Assembly: GCA_934047225.1 (NCBI GenBank)
Contig: OW204004.1
Coordinates: 10,172,401-10,236,400, forward strand
DNA from: Ypsolopha sequella
Taxonomy: Eukaryota > Arthropoda > Insecta > Lepidoptera > Ypsolophidae
Length of the DNA stretch: 64,000 bases
Direction: 5' to 3'
Shown: piece after piece, positions 31,201 through 39,419 of the stretch
Position numbering within the stretch: the stretch's first letter is position 1
Layout: every line of letters starts with the position of its first letter
Program-made: the position numbers and the translations under genes
The notes under the pieces: generated by a model
Databases searched by the model: none
What the model saw: only the letters and a program-made list of their open reading frames with translations
What the model was told of the DNA's origin: nothing

Positions 31201-31734
31201 TTTAGGTAAATCAATATATCTTGAACCTCGTAACGGTTGATATTTGTTTATATTGACTTCTAGATGTGAGTTTGTCATAAAAGTCCACCCACTATCCCTT
31301 TCTTGGAATTCTTCGACTTTTTTCTTCAAATTATTTGTAATAGAAGAAATTAACTCATCATAATTATGATTCAAATACACTATTATATTTTTTGTATTAA
31401 ATGATTTTATTTCCTGAGTGTTATCTTTAAACAAAAGAAACAACGCAAATAGTTCAAAGTTAATTTTTAAACAGGTATGGGCCTTTAAATTTTTATCTAA
31501 AAGTCCTTTTATTTTATCTTTAATGTTATTGAAGAAGGACTCAATAGAATTTGCATCAGATTCATTAGTAGACGTAATTCGATAAGTAGCAATTCGACTT
31601 CGAAAAGCCGATGAAACCGTTTCAATGCCTTCGCCTATAATAATGCAACCTTTATCTTTATGTTCGCGACTTCTCAAATGTCCTGTCCACTTTTTATTAG
31701 GAACAGACTCACGGCAAACTGTACAAAAAGGCAT
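28219..31734 (-). CDS. POLB: Protein-primed family B DNA polymerase
   Basis: 1171 residues, uninterrupted. Order: N-terminal zinc finger (C4, C7, H19, H25), second Cys/His cluster about 315-334, exonuclease motif I YADCE (D365, E367), an HNH-like zinc ribbon (C460, C463, D474-H-C-H477, C490), Exo II HNLSGYD (505-511), Exo III YLKTD (658-662), Pol motif A YLDCNNLYGYSM (D758), motif B KLLNNSIFG (902-910) and motif C YTDTDS (D1012, D1014). This is the proofreading polymerase of Polintons, adintoviruses and bidnaviruses, which starts synthesis at a protein bound to the DNA ends. Start codon gives MPFCTVC; a TATAAAAAG lies about 20 bases upstream, rather close to be the promoter. All catalytic acids are present. 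Confidence 0.96.
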   Translation of the reverse strand: MPFCTVCRESVPNKKWTGHLRSREHKDKGCIIIGEGIETVSSAFRSRIATYRITSTNESDANSIESFFNNIKDKIKGLLDKNLKAHTCLKINFELFALFLLFKDNTQEIKSFNTKNIIVYLNHNYDELISSITNNLKKKVEEFQERDSGWTFMTNSHLEVNINKYQPLRGSRYIDLPKFIKSKKACLNIQNKDDYCFLWCITAFLCPVKKHPERVSSYPKFQGLFNIQGMSFPVGFSDIAVFEKNNPNIRIMVYGLDNGKTVTGPLYNSKNDKSKKTIHLLYLESDKGNHYCLIKDLPRLVRSQVTKHHEKLYFCECCLLFFNSTIKYENHLCCGVATELPREGSFIQFKNYNRKQEMPFVIYADCETLLERYQGCETDPSLSGTSTLQRHVPAAFAYHIVCVSDSSYNRFVSYRGPDCVQKFVASLYDDAKNIQRILAQPVSMKISEKQSKEFKNASVCHICNNLLLCDKVRDHCHVSGNYRGAAHRHCNLQFQLPEFIPIIFHNLSGYDCHLFIKELGETPGPIKVIPKSKENYISFTKYIPISEDISIQLRFVDSFKFLNTSLEKLSKTMINEQFTNLRKYFSNEIKFNLLTRKGVYPYDYMCQWNRYTEQNLPSRDKFYNSITNEDISDGDYEHAQRVWKTFCIHDLGEYTDLYLKTDVLLLTDIFENFRITCKKFYEVDCLFYLTAPSLSFDSMLLKTGVRLELITDLEMYRLIQSGIRGGVCMCSKRYAKANHKYIPNYDSSQPDSFIVYLDCNNLYGYSMCQALPLSDFRFLNEDEMATLDVSKIPDNFDFGYILEVDLLYPETLHHEHNDLPFCPEKCIPPGGKNSKLVPNLYNKYKYVIHYVHLKKCLENGLVLTTIHRVITFRQSCFLKQYIDLNTQLRQKAKTKFEQDFFKLLNNSIFGKTLENTERRVDVHLVKHWADKTNKTKKMTSAERLIATPNFHSVSVFSENLAAVQMKPRRVILDKPIAIGFAVLELSKCHMYDFYYSVIKPNYGKNVELLYTDTDSFILDLKTRNFYEDVKNIFLNYFDTSDYSPDNEFSLPLLNKKVPGLFKDEMGGKIISEFIGLRSKLYCIKTLDSSIKKAKGVKMSVVRKLSTADYKNTLLSGNMIRKKNMLFKSIKHEVFTQSVNKIALSANDDKRLILKDKVSTLPWGSSFILPST

Positions 31735-31912
31735 GTTGAAACTTACTTTTTATAACAAAAGGAATAAATAAGAAGTTAATTAAAATTTATGATTATCGGT
31801 AAGGTACGGGATAACGGAGAAAATTAATTTAAAAACAACGTTTGATACAATACTTAAGTTTAAATTTAATTAAATGATCAATTTAAACATATACTTAAAA
31901 TTTATACATATA
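31735..31912. other. Gap between accessory gene B and polB
   Basis: AT-rich, 178 bases, holding the 3' end of gene B and any polB promoter. A donor-like 'gtaagt' sits 9 bases before the polB ATG on the minus strand. Confidence 0.4.
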
Positions 31913-33053
31913 TCAACCACTGTAAAATATAGGTTCGGCTTTGCTAAAAACTTCAAAACCTCTTTTTACAAACTTTTGGAGGGCTTCCCACTCTAACGTG
32001 CCCTCATTTGTTTGAAGTTTTAAGCCTATTTGTGCCTTCTTCCAACGTTCCTCCGGCTTGGAGGTGACCGCGTCCGCCGTACGATACACCTTTAACTCGA
32101 TGTAGTAGTCCCCGTCGCCTTCGATCGTTCTTCGCACTTTCCCGTTGGCAACTCGGCTGACAATCGAAGACGTGAGACTACCGGTGGGATTTAGGCCAAA
32201 CTTTGACTCCTCTAGCCCAAACAAGTCGTCTGGTGTTGCCTTTTTCTTGCTCGTCCTATAAATAATAAAATTTAAAGTTAGTTAAAATATAAATAATATT
32301 GTTGGTGAGTTTTTGTTCGTGGAGTTTAGATCTTTCCAGTCAAACATGTTATTATCCCAACTCAATTAACAAAATCTGTTACATATAAAAAAATAGGAGT
32401 TTAAAAAATATAGTGTTTTTTTGTTCATTTAAGGCTGCGTCGACCGTAGAACTATTAGACACCGCGCTTGTTCACCCGTGGTCATTTTTTATCGTAGTCG
32501 TGTTAATTCAAGTACTTTATTTAAAGTAAAATCAGACAGGTCTACAAACAATCATAACTAAAAAGTATATACCAATAAAATAAAAAAACTATTAATTAAA
32601 TGAGACTTGAGGATAAATAAATACTAACCTAGTATCTTCAGCTGTAGCAGGAGCTTTACGCTTGTTCGTTGAAGTCCTTTTTTTGTTGCTTGTCGATGCT
32701 TGAGGGACAATGGGGGCTGCCACTACGCTAACACTTTCGTATTCTGAGTCAGACCTGAAAATAATAATAAATTTGAAAAAAAAAAAATCATAATAAAAGT
32801 GTTTTTATTAACTATATCTTAGGAGTGTATGTTTCAAATTTAATAAAGAAAAACGCTATAATAAAAATAGAGATTAGGTAATTTGTATATTAAAAGGCTT
32901 TCGTACACATACTTGGACTAAGAGCATAAAGCTAATAAAAGAGACAAGACAATTTAGAAAATCAAGAATTTTGGAAGACGTACTTGCATTAAGAAATTAA
33001 AATAAAAATACAGATAAGAAAATTTTGAAAATAAGGGTAAAAGGTACTTACAT
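31913..33053 (-). CDS. Spliced accessory gene B with a start codon split by an intron
   Basis: Predicted exons on the minus strand: untranslated exon 1 ending ...ccaagtAT at 33052 before donor gtaagt; exon 2 32754-32629 (after ...ttttcag, before gttagt); exon 3 32255-31913 (after tttatttatag). AT plus the first G of exon 2 makes the ATG; the frame then stays open for 156 codons through both junctions. The product has a Ser/Thr/Lys-rich N-terminal half, with basic runs (SNKKRTSTNKRKAP and TSKKK), and a folded C-terminal half (DGDYYIELKVYRTADAV, LEWEALQKFVKRGFEVFSKA). Unspliced RNA would read ATG TAA there. No family recognised; the basic tract suggests a nuclear or DNA-bound protein. Confidence 0.6.
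32908..32910 (-). promoter_or_regulatory. Possible alternative first-exon donor of gene B
   Basis: The minus strand reads tccaagtAT before gtgtac here, echoing the tccaagtAT/gtaagt junction at 33052. Joined to exon 2, it would also create the ATG. Confidence 0.3.
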
Positions 33054-33059
33054 ACTTGG

Positions 33060-33880
33060 ATTATGAGCTTCGTGGTCGAGAGAAAAAAACGTTAACAGAG
33101 GTGACGACTGGCAGCAACTCGCACTAACTTCACTTGAAAATTAGGGAAAATGTGTGCTCCAAACCGTAAACAATTAGTTTTTGTACAAAAATAATGCATG
33201 ATAAACAGTTTAAACAGCCTATCTTTTAAAGGTAGTAATGATGTATTCCTGTTAATCGATTATATGTTTTATCACCTTACATATAAAATACAGATCTATA
33301 CTTCCGTAAGTACTTTTTAATACCTTAGGTAGGTATTCGATCAAAAATTTTATAATTTTACTGCAATAGTACATTATTGTAGAGCACGGAAAATAAGCAA
33401 ATACTTAACGAGTATAAATTTTAAGACCGAGTCGAAGGCAAGAACTGTAAATAATACGATTACTGCTACCGTTTTTGATAATGGTAATGGTATCTGTTCC
33501 TATATCTCGTTAACGATAACGATACCTATGTATTATAACGTTAATGTACTGATATTTTTTTTTCTGATTCCGATTCAGGTATCGATACCACTATTAACTT
33601 AATGTGAAAAGAGTGAAAGAGGGGTGTAAGGATCGTAGAATATGATTATCTGTAAAGTTTTTAGATCGCAATGAAGTCTAGACCAGAAATTTTAAATAAA
33701 TAAAATACCAACATTTCCGAGCAATTTAGTAAAAATACACTTTCTACGGGGTGTAAATTAAATGGTATACTTTCTTAAACACAACATATTCATGAAATGA
33801 TGGAATATGATATAATTATATAATAGATAGTGATGGAAATCATATTTTTTATATTTTTATTTTACTAGATAAAGCTTAAA
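33060..33880. other. Non-coding right part of the Polinton, promoter side of gene B
   Basis: AT-rich, no frame. Short palindromic runs of 'gttaacgataacgatacc' type at 33510-33545. Nothing else recognised. Confidence 0.4.
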
Positions 33881-33945
33881 AATACAAGTTATTTACACAG
33901 AGCGTAAACAAGATATTGCTCTTGGCTAATGATGATTACCGATAT
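33881..33945 (+). pseudogene. Decayed polB C-terminal segment
   Basis: 'acacagagcgtaaacaa' (33896-33912) is identical to polB codons TQSVNK (minus strand near 28315-28331). The following bases match the next polB codons with mostly third-position changes and a two-base gap. It lies in opposite orientation to the intact gene. Confidence 0.65.
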
Positions 33946-34557
33946 ACATCTAAACTACTATAATTAATAACAAGTTAACTAAAAGGTCACTTTTGTGGAT
34001 ATAAACAAATTCATGCTGCAGTAATCACTCACCGAATTTTCAGTATTAATTTAGCTCTATCAACAAGTCACTCATATAAAAAACATCCGGTATAATACGA
34101 TTTCGCAACATGAATGTCAGTAAGTTCTCAAATTTCATACACGCTCTCGACTCTATTAACTGACTCAGCAGCACATGGTGACCGAAAGTAGAACAAGTAG
34201 CTCTTGGTCAATGATGATTAGCAATATACATTAAAACGACTATAATTATTATCAAGTTAACTGAAATATGACTTTTGTGGATATAAACAAATTCATACTA
34301 GAGTGACCACTCACCGAATCTCCAGTATTAATTTAGCTCTATCAACAAGTCACTTATATAAAAAACATCCGGTATAATATGATTTCGCAACATGAACGTC
34401 AATAGGTTCTCAAATTTCATACACGTCCTCGACTCTATAAACTGACTCAGCAGCACGTGGTGAACGAAAGTAGAACAGGTAGCTCTTGGTCAATGATGAT
34501 TAGCAATATACATTAAAACTACTATAATTATTTACAAGTTAACTGAAAGATGACTTT

Positions 34558-34737
34558 TGTGGATATAAACTAATTCATACTGGATGCTTGGTAAGTGATC
34601 ACTATCACCCATAGTAATTGACTGTCGGAAACAAAAAATAATAACAATAAAATCAATTTTACAAAAAAGGTGATCTCTGATCGGTGAATCTTGAAGTGAT
34701 CACTTACCGAGTCACCAGTATGAATTTGGTTCTATCA
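34558..34737. repeat. 180-bp exact duplicate, left copy
   Basis: Identical to 34808-34987 base for base on reading. Contains a MITE with ends catactgg / ccagtatg (34576-34722). Confidence 0.9.
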
Positions 34738-34742
34738 TTTAT

Positions 34743-34808
34743 ACAGTAGCATCAAAAAAGCTAAAGGGGTCAAAATGTCAGTTGTTCGTAAACTTAGTAC
34801 AGCGGATT
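34743..34808 (+). pseudogene. 66-bp polB-derived insert between the duplicates
   Basis: Exact reverse complement of 28410-28475, the part of polB encoding KKAKGVKMSVVRKLSTAD. It sits between the two 180-bp copies after five filler bases (34738-34742). Confidence 0.92.
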
Positions 34809-34987
34809 GTGGATATAAACTAATTCATACTGGATGCTTGGTAAGTGATCACTATCACCCATAGTAATTGACTGTCGGAAACAAAAAATAATAACAATAA
34901 AATCAATTTTACAAAAAAGGTGATCTCTGATCGGTGAATCTTGAAGTGATCACTTACCGAGTCACCAGTATGAATTTGGTTCTATCA
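34808..34987. repeat. 180-bp exact duplicate, right copy
   Basis: Identical to 34558-34737, so the duplication is recent relative to the diverged 285-bp units around it. Confidence 0.9.
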
Positions 34988-35130
34988 ACAAGTCACTTAT
35001 ATAAAATACATCCAGTATAATATGATTTCGCAACATGAACGACAATAAGTTCTCAAATTTCATGCACTTCCGCAACTCTATAAACTGACTCGGCAGCACG
35101 TGGTAAACGAAAGTAGAACAGGTACCTAAT

Positions 35131-35730
35131 TTAATAGTTTTAGTTCCAGAAGGAGCGCTAAACATTTTTTAATTTTATAAAATTTTTGATTTGATTGGGT
35201 ATATCTTTTCTGTACAAGACAAATATATGAACCCAATTGACCCTGTTGTTCCTAATTTGTATCTGGATGAAAGCTAATGCTTTCTAATTTTTAAAAATAG
35301 TTTTACACTAATTTAATGGATAATTAAATTTATTTAAAAATTAGATGGTACATATAATAGTTGATCACTAAATTAAAGGATAATTAAAGCTATTTTAATA
35401 AGAAAACGGCCTTCACCCCACTTTCTTAGATTTGTAGATATTTATTTAGAATTTCTATTATATTATACCTATAATTATACATATTTTATTAGAATATCAT
35501 AGTTGAGATGAATATTATCGATATGTTATATAAATAGAAGCGTTTGTTCAATTTTTTGTTTCTAAATGATTCATTAATTGAATGAAAAAGTAAGCCGATA
35601 GTTTCAAACGTCTGATTCACAATACTTACATACACACATATAAATGTAACATACTATTAGACTAACAGTGAAGATATCATTCAGTGTGCTCGTTGTTTTT
35701 ATTGCAATCATACTTGAATTTCACGAATCT
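35131..35730. other. AT-rich non-coding Polinton DNA
   Basis: No frame and no repeat that I can define. Confidence 0.4.
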
Positions 35731-36212
35731 AATGCAAGGACTGTGCGTCTTTGAGATTCTTTTCAACTTGATGCAAAGACCAAGCGGCTTTGGAGTTGAT
35801 GTTGCCAGCTAAATTTCAAAAATTTAAACAGGTTTTGAAATCTTATGCGAGAACTAAGCGTTTTCGGGATTTTAGATATAGGTCTTATGCAGAAACTGAG
35901 CGTTTTTGGGATCAATCAAGAGCTATACGAGAACTATGTGTTTTTGGGTCTTGATTTTAGTACTAGATCTTACGCAGGAACTGAGCGTTTCTGGGATCAA
36001 TCAAGAGTTAAACGAGAACTATGTGTTTTCGGATCTTGATTTTAGTATAAGATCTTATGCAGGAACTGAGCGTTTCTGAGATCAATCAAGATTTACACAA
36101 GAACTAAGTGTTTTTGGGTCTTGATTTAGTTTTAGATCTTACGCAGGAACTTAGCGTTTCTGGGATCAATCAAGATTTAAACGAGAACTACGTGTTTTCG
36201 GGTCTTGAAACT
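35731..36212 (+). repeat. Tandem array, about 85-bp units made of two about 42-bp halves
   Basis: About five units with 'tcttatgcaggaactgagcg' and 'acgagaactatgtgtttt' half-units separated by 'gggatcaatcaaga' or 'gggtcttgattttagta'. An open frame of 64 codons at 35845-36039 is a by-product of the repeat. Confidence 0.85.
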
Positions 36213-36312
36213 ATTACATTTCTCAGTTAAATTTAGCTGGCCTCATTTCATAACTGCTAGTCAAAATATATATTTTAAAATTACTAAGTGAGATATCGGT
36301 TATATTTTTGAA

Positions 36313-36595
36313 ATATGCAGAATAGAAGAGACCCGTGTAAGTTAACTTTTTCACAGTATATTATTGGGCACAGCTTCCAAACACACGAGTGAATGGAGAG
36401 AGCGGGTGAATGGAGCGGAGCAAAACAGAAGACACTAATGTAAGTTAATTTTTTACAATATATTATTGGGCACAGCTGTCACAGCTTCCAAACACACAAG
36501 CGAACGGAGTGAGCGGGCGAACGGCGCGGAGCGAAGCGAAGCAAAGTGAGCTGTGTGTTTGGAAACTGGGACAGCGTGCCCAATAATATACTACT
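36313..36595 (-). repeat. Right terminal inverted repeat with an extra subterminal unit
   Basis: 36457-36595 matches the left terminus. Inside it, 36355-36450 is a diverged, shortened second copy (tattattgggcacagcttcc...), absent from the left end. Similarity to the left inner edge then resumes at 36313-36350. Confidence 0.85.
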
Positions 36596-36601
36596 TACAT
36601 G
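36596..36601. repeat. Target site duplication TACATG (right)
   Basis: Identical to 19721-19726. Confidence 0.95.
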
Positions 36602-36790
36602 GAGAATGAAACCAACTTTTTGTTAAGAGTGGAGTGGCTGGAGTGATGTTACAACGCTAGTTTCGAGGCGTTCGTGGAAATGTGTTCTTTATGGAAGTGT
36701 GTAAAAAACGCCCAACAAAGCAAAGCGTCAAACAGCAAGTGGGTTAGTGGGGCATAGTAAGACGGGATCACCGACCACTTGTAGCGGTAC
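36602..36790 (+). pseudogene. ORF1-like relic, resumes after the Polinton
   Basis: Directly after the duplication, the frame that ended in DIVEYM continues as ENETNFLLRVEWLE, a stop, then ASFEAFVEM. This shows the Polinton split an already damaged retrotransposon ORF. Confidence 0.5.
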
Positions 36791-37065
36791 GACGCGTACA
36801 AATACGACGCGAATGTTGGCAATTTTTACAGATCTTTGTGATGTACTTACGAAACTCCTTTCTTCTTGAATTCATTACTTACACCCACTTCCCCATTTTC
36901 CTTTTTCTACTTACTGCTAAACTTTTTTACGTTCTGCGTCTAAATCTCTGGGATGGCTTTAAAATTATCGAAGCGGGTATTCTTCACGACAAGCAAAGTG
37001 CGACATCGGTTGCCCAGCTACGTCTTATCATGACCAGTGTGACCATCACGCTACAGTACCGCCCA

Positions 37066-37277
37066 GGTTAGGTTAGGTTAAGGGGCCGTAAGGCATTGGA
37101 ATGGAGACCACGTACAGCAAAGCGCAGCGTAGGACGCCCTCGTGCCCGCTGGGCTGACGATCTGAAGGACGTTGCGGGTGGGGGCCGGATGAGGATGACT
37201 GAGGACTGCCAAGAGCGGCGTAATATTGGGGAGGCACATGTCCAGCAGTGGACGAATACGGGCTGATGGATGGATGG
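37066..37277 (+). mobile_element. RTE-like LINE 3' end, 5'-truncated, with target duplication
   Basis: Encodes KALEWRPRTAKRSVGRPRAR then NIGEAHVQQWTNTG and a stop, the usual C-terminus of lepidopteran RTE-type elements, followed by a (TGGA)n tail. Flanked by the 8-bp duplication ACCGCCCA (37058-37065, 37278-37285). Reading frames on the opposite strand here are shadows. Confidence 0.8.
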
Positions 37278-37285
37278 ACCGCCCA

Positions 37286-37841
37286 CACCAGCGCCCCACC
37301 CCGACTACGCCGCGCTTTCTGTCTGTCTGTCTGTTTAATCTAAGGGTGTGCCAGGCATATTGAGTAGTGAGAGGCTGTACCTAAGTTGACACATTTTCTT
37401 GCAGCCTCCATGATGCACCCTAGTTCCCTCATCTTCGTTTATTTCAACTGATGACGCCTCACAACAAGATAAATTATTTTGAATTTAAATAAATATGTTC
37501 TTACGTTTATTTTGCGAAATCCATCGCTATGAATACTCTAAATATTATTATTTTTGTTTCTGATTGATATTTTCTAGTTTGTATTGCACTCTAATAATAA
37601 ATATTTAAATATGTTTTTTGTATATTAATAGCAAACAAAAGTTTTTGGACAAATAAAGTTATAAATTTAGAACTAAGTTGTCGTTTACTAGGCACACCAA
37701 ATAGAACTTGAAAATTAAAAGCATAAAATGTTGACCCGAAACCGAATTTTGAGTTTAAAATTAAATTAAATTTTTTTTCAGGGGAGCCTCAAGCATGAAA
37801 CTGAAGCAGAAAAAAATGTTTGTTTCTTACCCTAGTATGTG
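37286..37841. other. Intergenic DNA with a (GTCT)n run and a short shared repeat
   Basis: A 'tctg' microsatellite at 37317-37337. Bases 37557-37605 repeat those at 2095-2155. No gene. Confidence 0.45.
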
Positions 37842-38109
37842 GTGTAACAGAAAGGTGTAACCATATTTGAAGAGCTTATTCAGTCAATGGTATAGAACAA
37901 CTTTTACTATGAAGACAAACCCGAAATCTCAAAAAAAAAATCTGGCCTTCCATACATTTCGGCCGAACGGCATTGCATTTTTCTATGAAACAGTAATTTT
38001 TATTTTTCGATTTACAGCGTTTGTTCCATAGTAAAAGTTCTCCTAAACCATTGACTGAATAGGCTCTTCAAATAGTTCAAATATGGTTACATACACCTTT
38101 CTGTTACAC
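37842..38109. mobile_element. Fold-back element with GTGTAACAG ends
   Basis: Arms of about 75 bp (37842-37912, 38030-38109) are imperfect complements. A one-arm-plus-centre copy lies at 55098-55260. Confidence 0.75.
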
Positions 38110-38114
38110 GTTGT

Positions 38115-38432
38115 ATATTTTTTTTATCTTATAAAATAAAGAAATGGCGGCTATCAAAGTTGCCATTATTAGACCATTTTTGTTACGGGGTCTATCTCAA
38201 GCCAAAGTAGTTAGGAATTTGAAGTTTCTGTATATTATGTACCACGTAATGCTGTATTTAAATAAAATGTCTAAAAACGCCGTATTATAATGTAGTTTTA
38301 GGGTTACGTCCTCGGAACTCAACCAACTTAATTATGCAGTTTTGACAAATAAATATCTAGTTTGAAATAATTGATCATATGTACGGAACCCCAAAAGAGC
38401 GAGGTCCGACTCGCACTTGGCCGGTTTTTTAA
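38115..38432 (+). repeat. Lepidopteran element ending in 'cacttggccgg' tail
   Basis: Ends 'gaggtccgactcgcacttgg' at about 38402-38421. The upstream part resembles 6400-6500 ('ttacggagtctatctcaa'). Confidence 0.6.
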
Positions 38433-38568
38433 TCTTGATTGTGGTAAATATAACTTATTTTTGTCACGGGTATTAACAGTGGACTGGTTTAAGAAATAAA
38501 TCATAAAGAAACAACCAACATATAGATGAATCTGTTCTGGAAATGTAGAATTAGTCTAGAGTCTAGTC

Positions 38569-38966
38569 CAGGGATGGGCAAACTTTTTTCGGCGCGGGCC
38601 AAAATTTACAAACAGTATTTATGGCTGTAATATATTTTTTTATGAAAATTAAAAAAATTGTATTTTCCGAAAAAAAGTCATCTATTGACTCAAGGTTTCA
38701 ACAACATTAAAATATCTCTTATTTATGGAAATTTTAATGATATAAACTATAGATATTCAAATCAAGTACACTATGAGATAGGGACATAGATATTTATTGC
38801 ATTTTATTTATAAAATAGGAACAAAAATTTATTCATGTAAGCAAGTACACTATTTAAGTTTCTTTTAAGTTATGTTATTATCTACTTCTGTCTCGATGAT
38901 TGCGGGCCGGATCGCAACCGTTCGCGGGCTGGAGGTGGCCCGTGGGCCGTAGTTTGCCCATCCCTG
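38569..38966. mobile_element. hAT-type MITE with perfect 8-bp target duplication
   Basis: Ends CAGGGATGGGCAAACT and AGTTTGCCCATCCCTG, flanked on both sides by GTCTAGTC (38561-38568, 38967-38974). 398 bp, no transposase. Confidence 0.92.
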
Positions 38967-39147
38967 GTCTAGTCTAATAGCATTTGGAGTTACTCAACAT
39001 TCTATAGCAGTCGAGTTGGCAACACAATATTATGCTAAATTAATTAATGGTACAAATACAAACATTACTTGGACTACACACTAGTTCAGACATAGTCACA
39101 CATAGAAAGTTGTTGAGTAGAATTTGTGGTTTGAATAAATGTTAGTA

Positions 39148-39414
39148 TATAAGGTCTTTCAATTTAAATGGAAAGTAATTTAGGAGGTCATTCAGTATCG
39201 TTAATACATCACATTCCACTGCAAAGTACTTTTTTATGCGCGAACTTTTTCTTCACTTGTCCATACAAACTGAGTCAGCTGATCGGACCACTTTGTACTG
39301 AGAAGTGAAAAAAAAAAATCGCACAAAGAAAAGTGCTTTGCAGTGGAATGTGATGTATTAACGATACTGAATCACCTCCTAAATTACTTTCCATTTAAAT
39401 TGAAAGACCTTATA
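39148..39414. mobile_element. Fold-back MITE, TATAAGGTCTTTCA ends
   Basis: Arms of about 95 bp (39148-39240, 39322-39414) are near-perfect complements, beginning at TA. Likely Tc1/mariner-type target. Confidence 0.8.
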
Positions 39415-39419
39415 TATGT

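Larger units (their letters stand above)
33881..35130. repeat. Three tandem units of about 285 bp with a nested duplication
   Basis: Units begin near 'gctcttgg(c/t)(t/c)aatgatgatta' at 33919, 34201 and 34493 and share 'caacaagtcac', 'aaacatccggtataat' and 'actgactcagcagcac' blocks. The third unit is expanded by a 146-bp inverted-repeat MITE (34576-34722) and its duplicate. The first unit starts with a decayed polB 3'-end sequence. Confidence 0.8.
19727..36595. mobile_element. Complete Polinton/Maverick (adintovirus-like) element
   Basis: 16,869 bp from AGTAGTATATT at 19727 to AATATACTACT at 36595, flanked by TACATG on both sides. It carries the full Polinton gene set: protein-primed polB, retroviral-type integrase, FtsK/HerA-like packaging ATPase, adenain-type protease, penton-like and double-jelly-roll capsid proteins, plus a PLA2-domain protein. 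Rightward genes occupy 19995-26834 and leftward genes 27107-33053, converging at about 26900. All core frames are open, and the ends are near-identical, so insertion is likely recent. Presence of both capsid genes and the protease means the element has what is thought to be needed for virion formation (inference). Confidence 0.97.

Noticed and set aside
35731..36212. Regularly spaced repeats resembling a CRISPR array
   Set aside because: Units are degenerate, spacers are themselves repeats, and the setting is a eukaryotic Polinton. It is a tandem array.
37068..37299. Three overlapping minus-strand frames of about 72 codons
   Set aside because: They lie opposite the RTE C-terminal codons and have no family signature.
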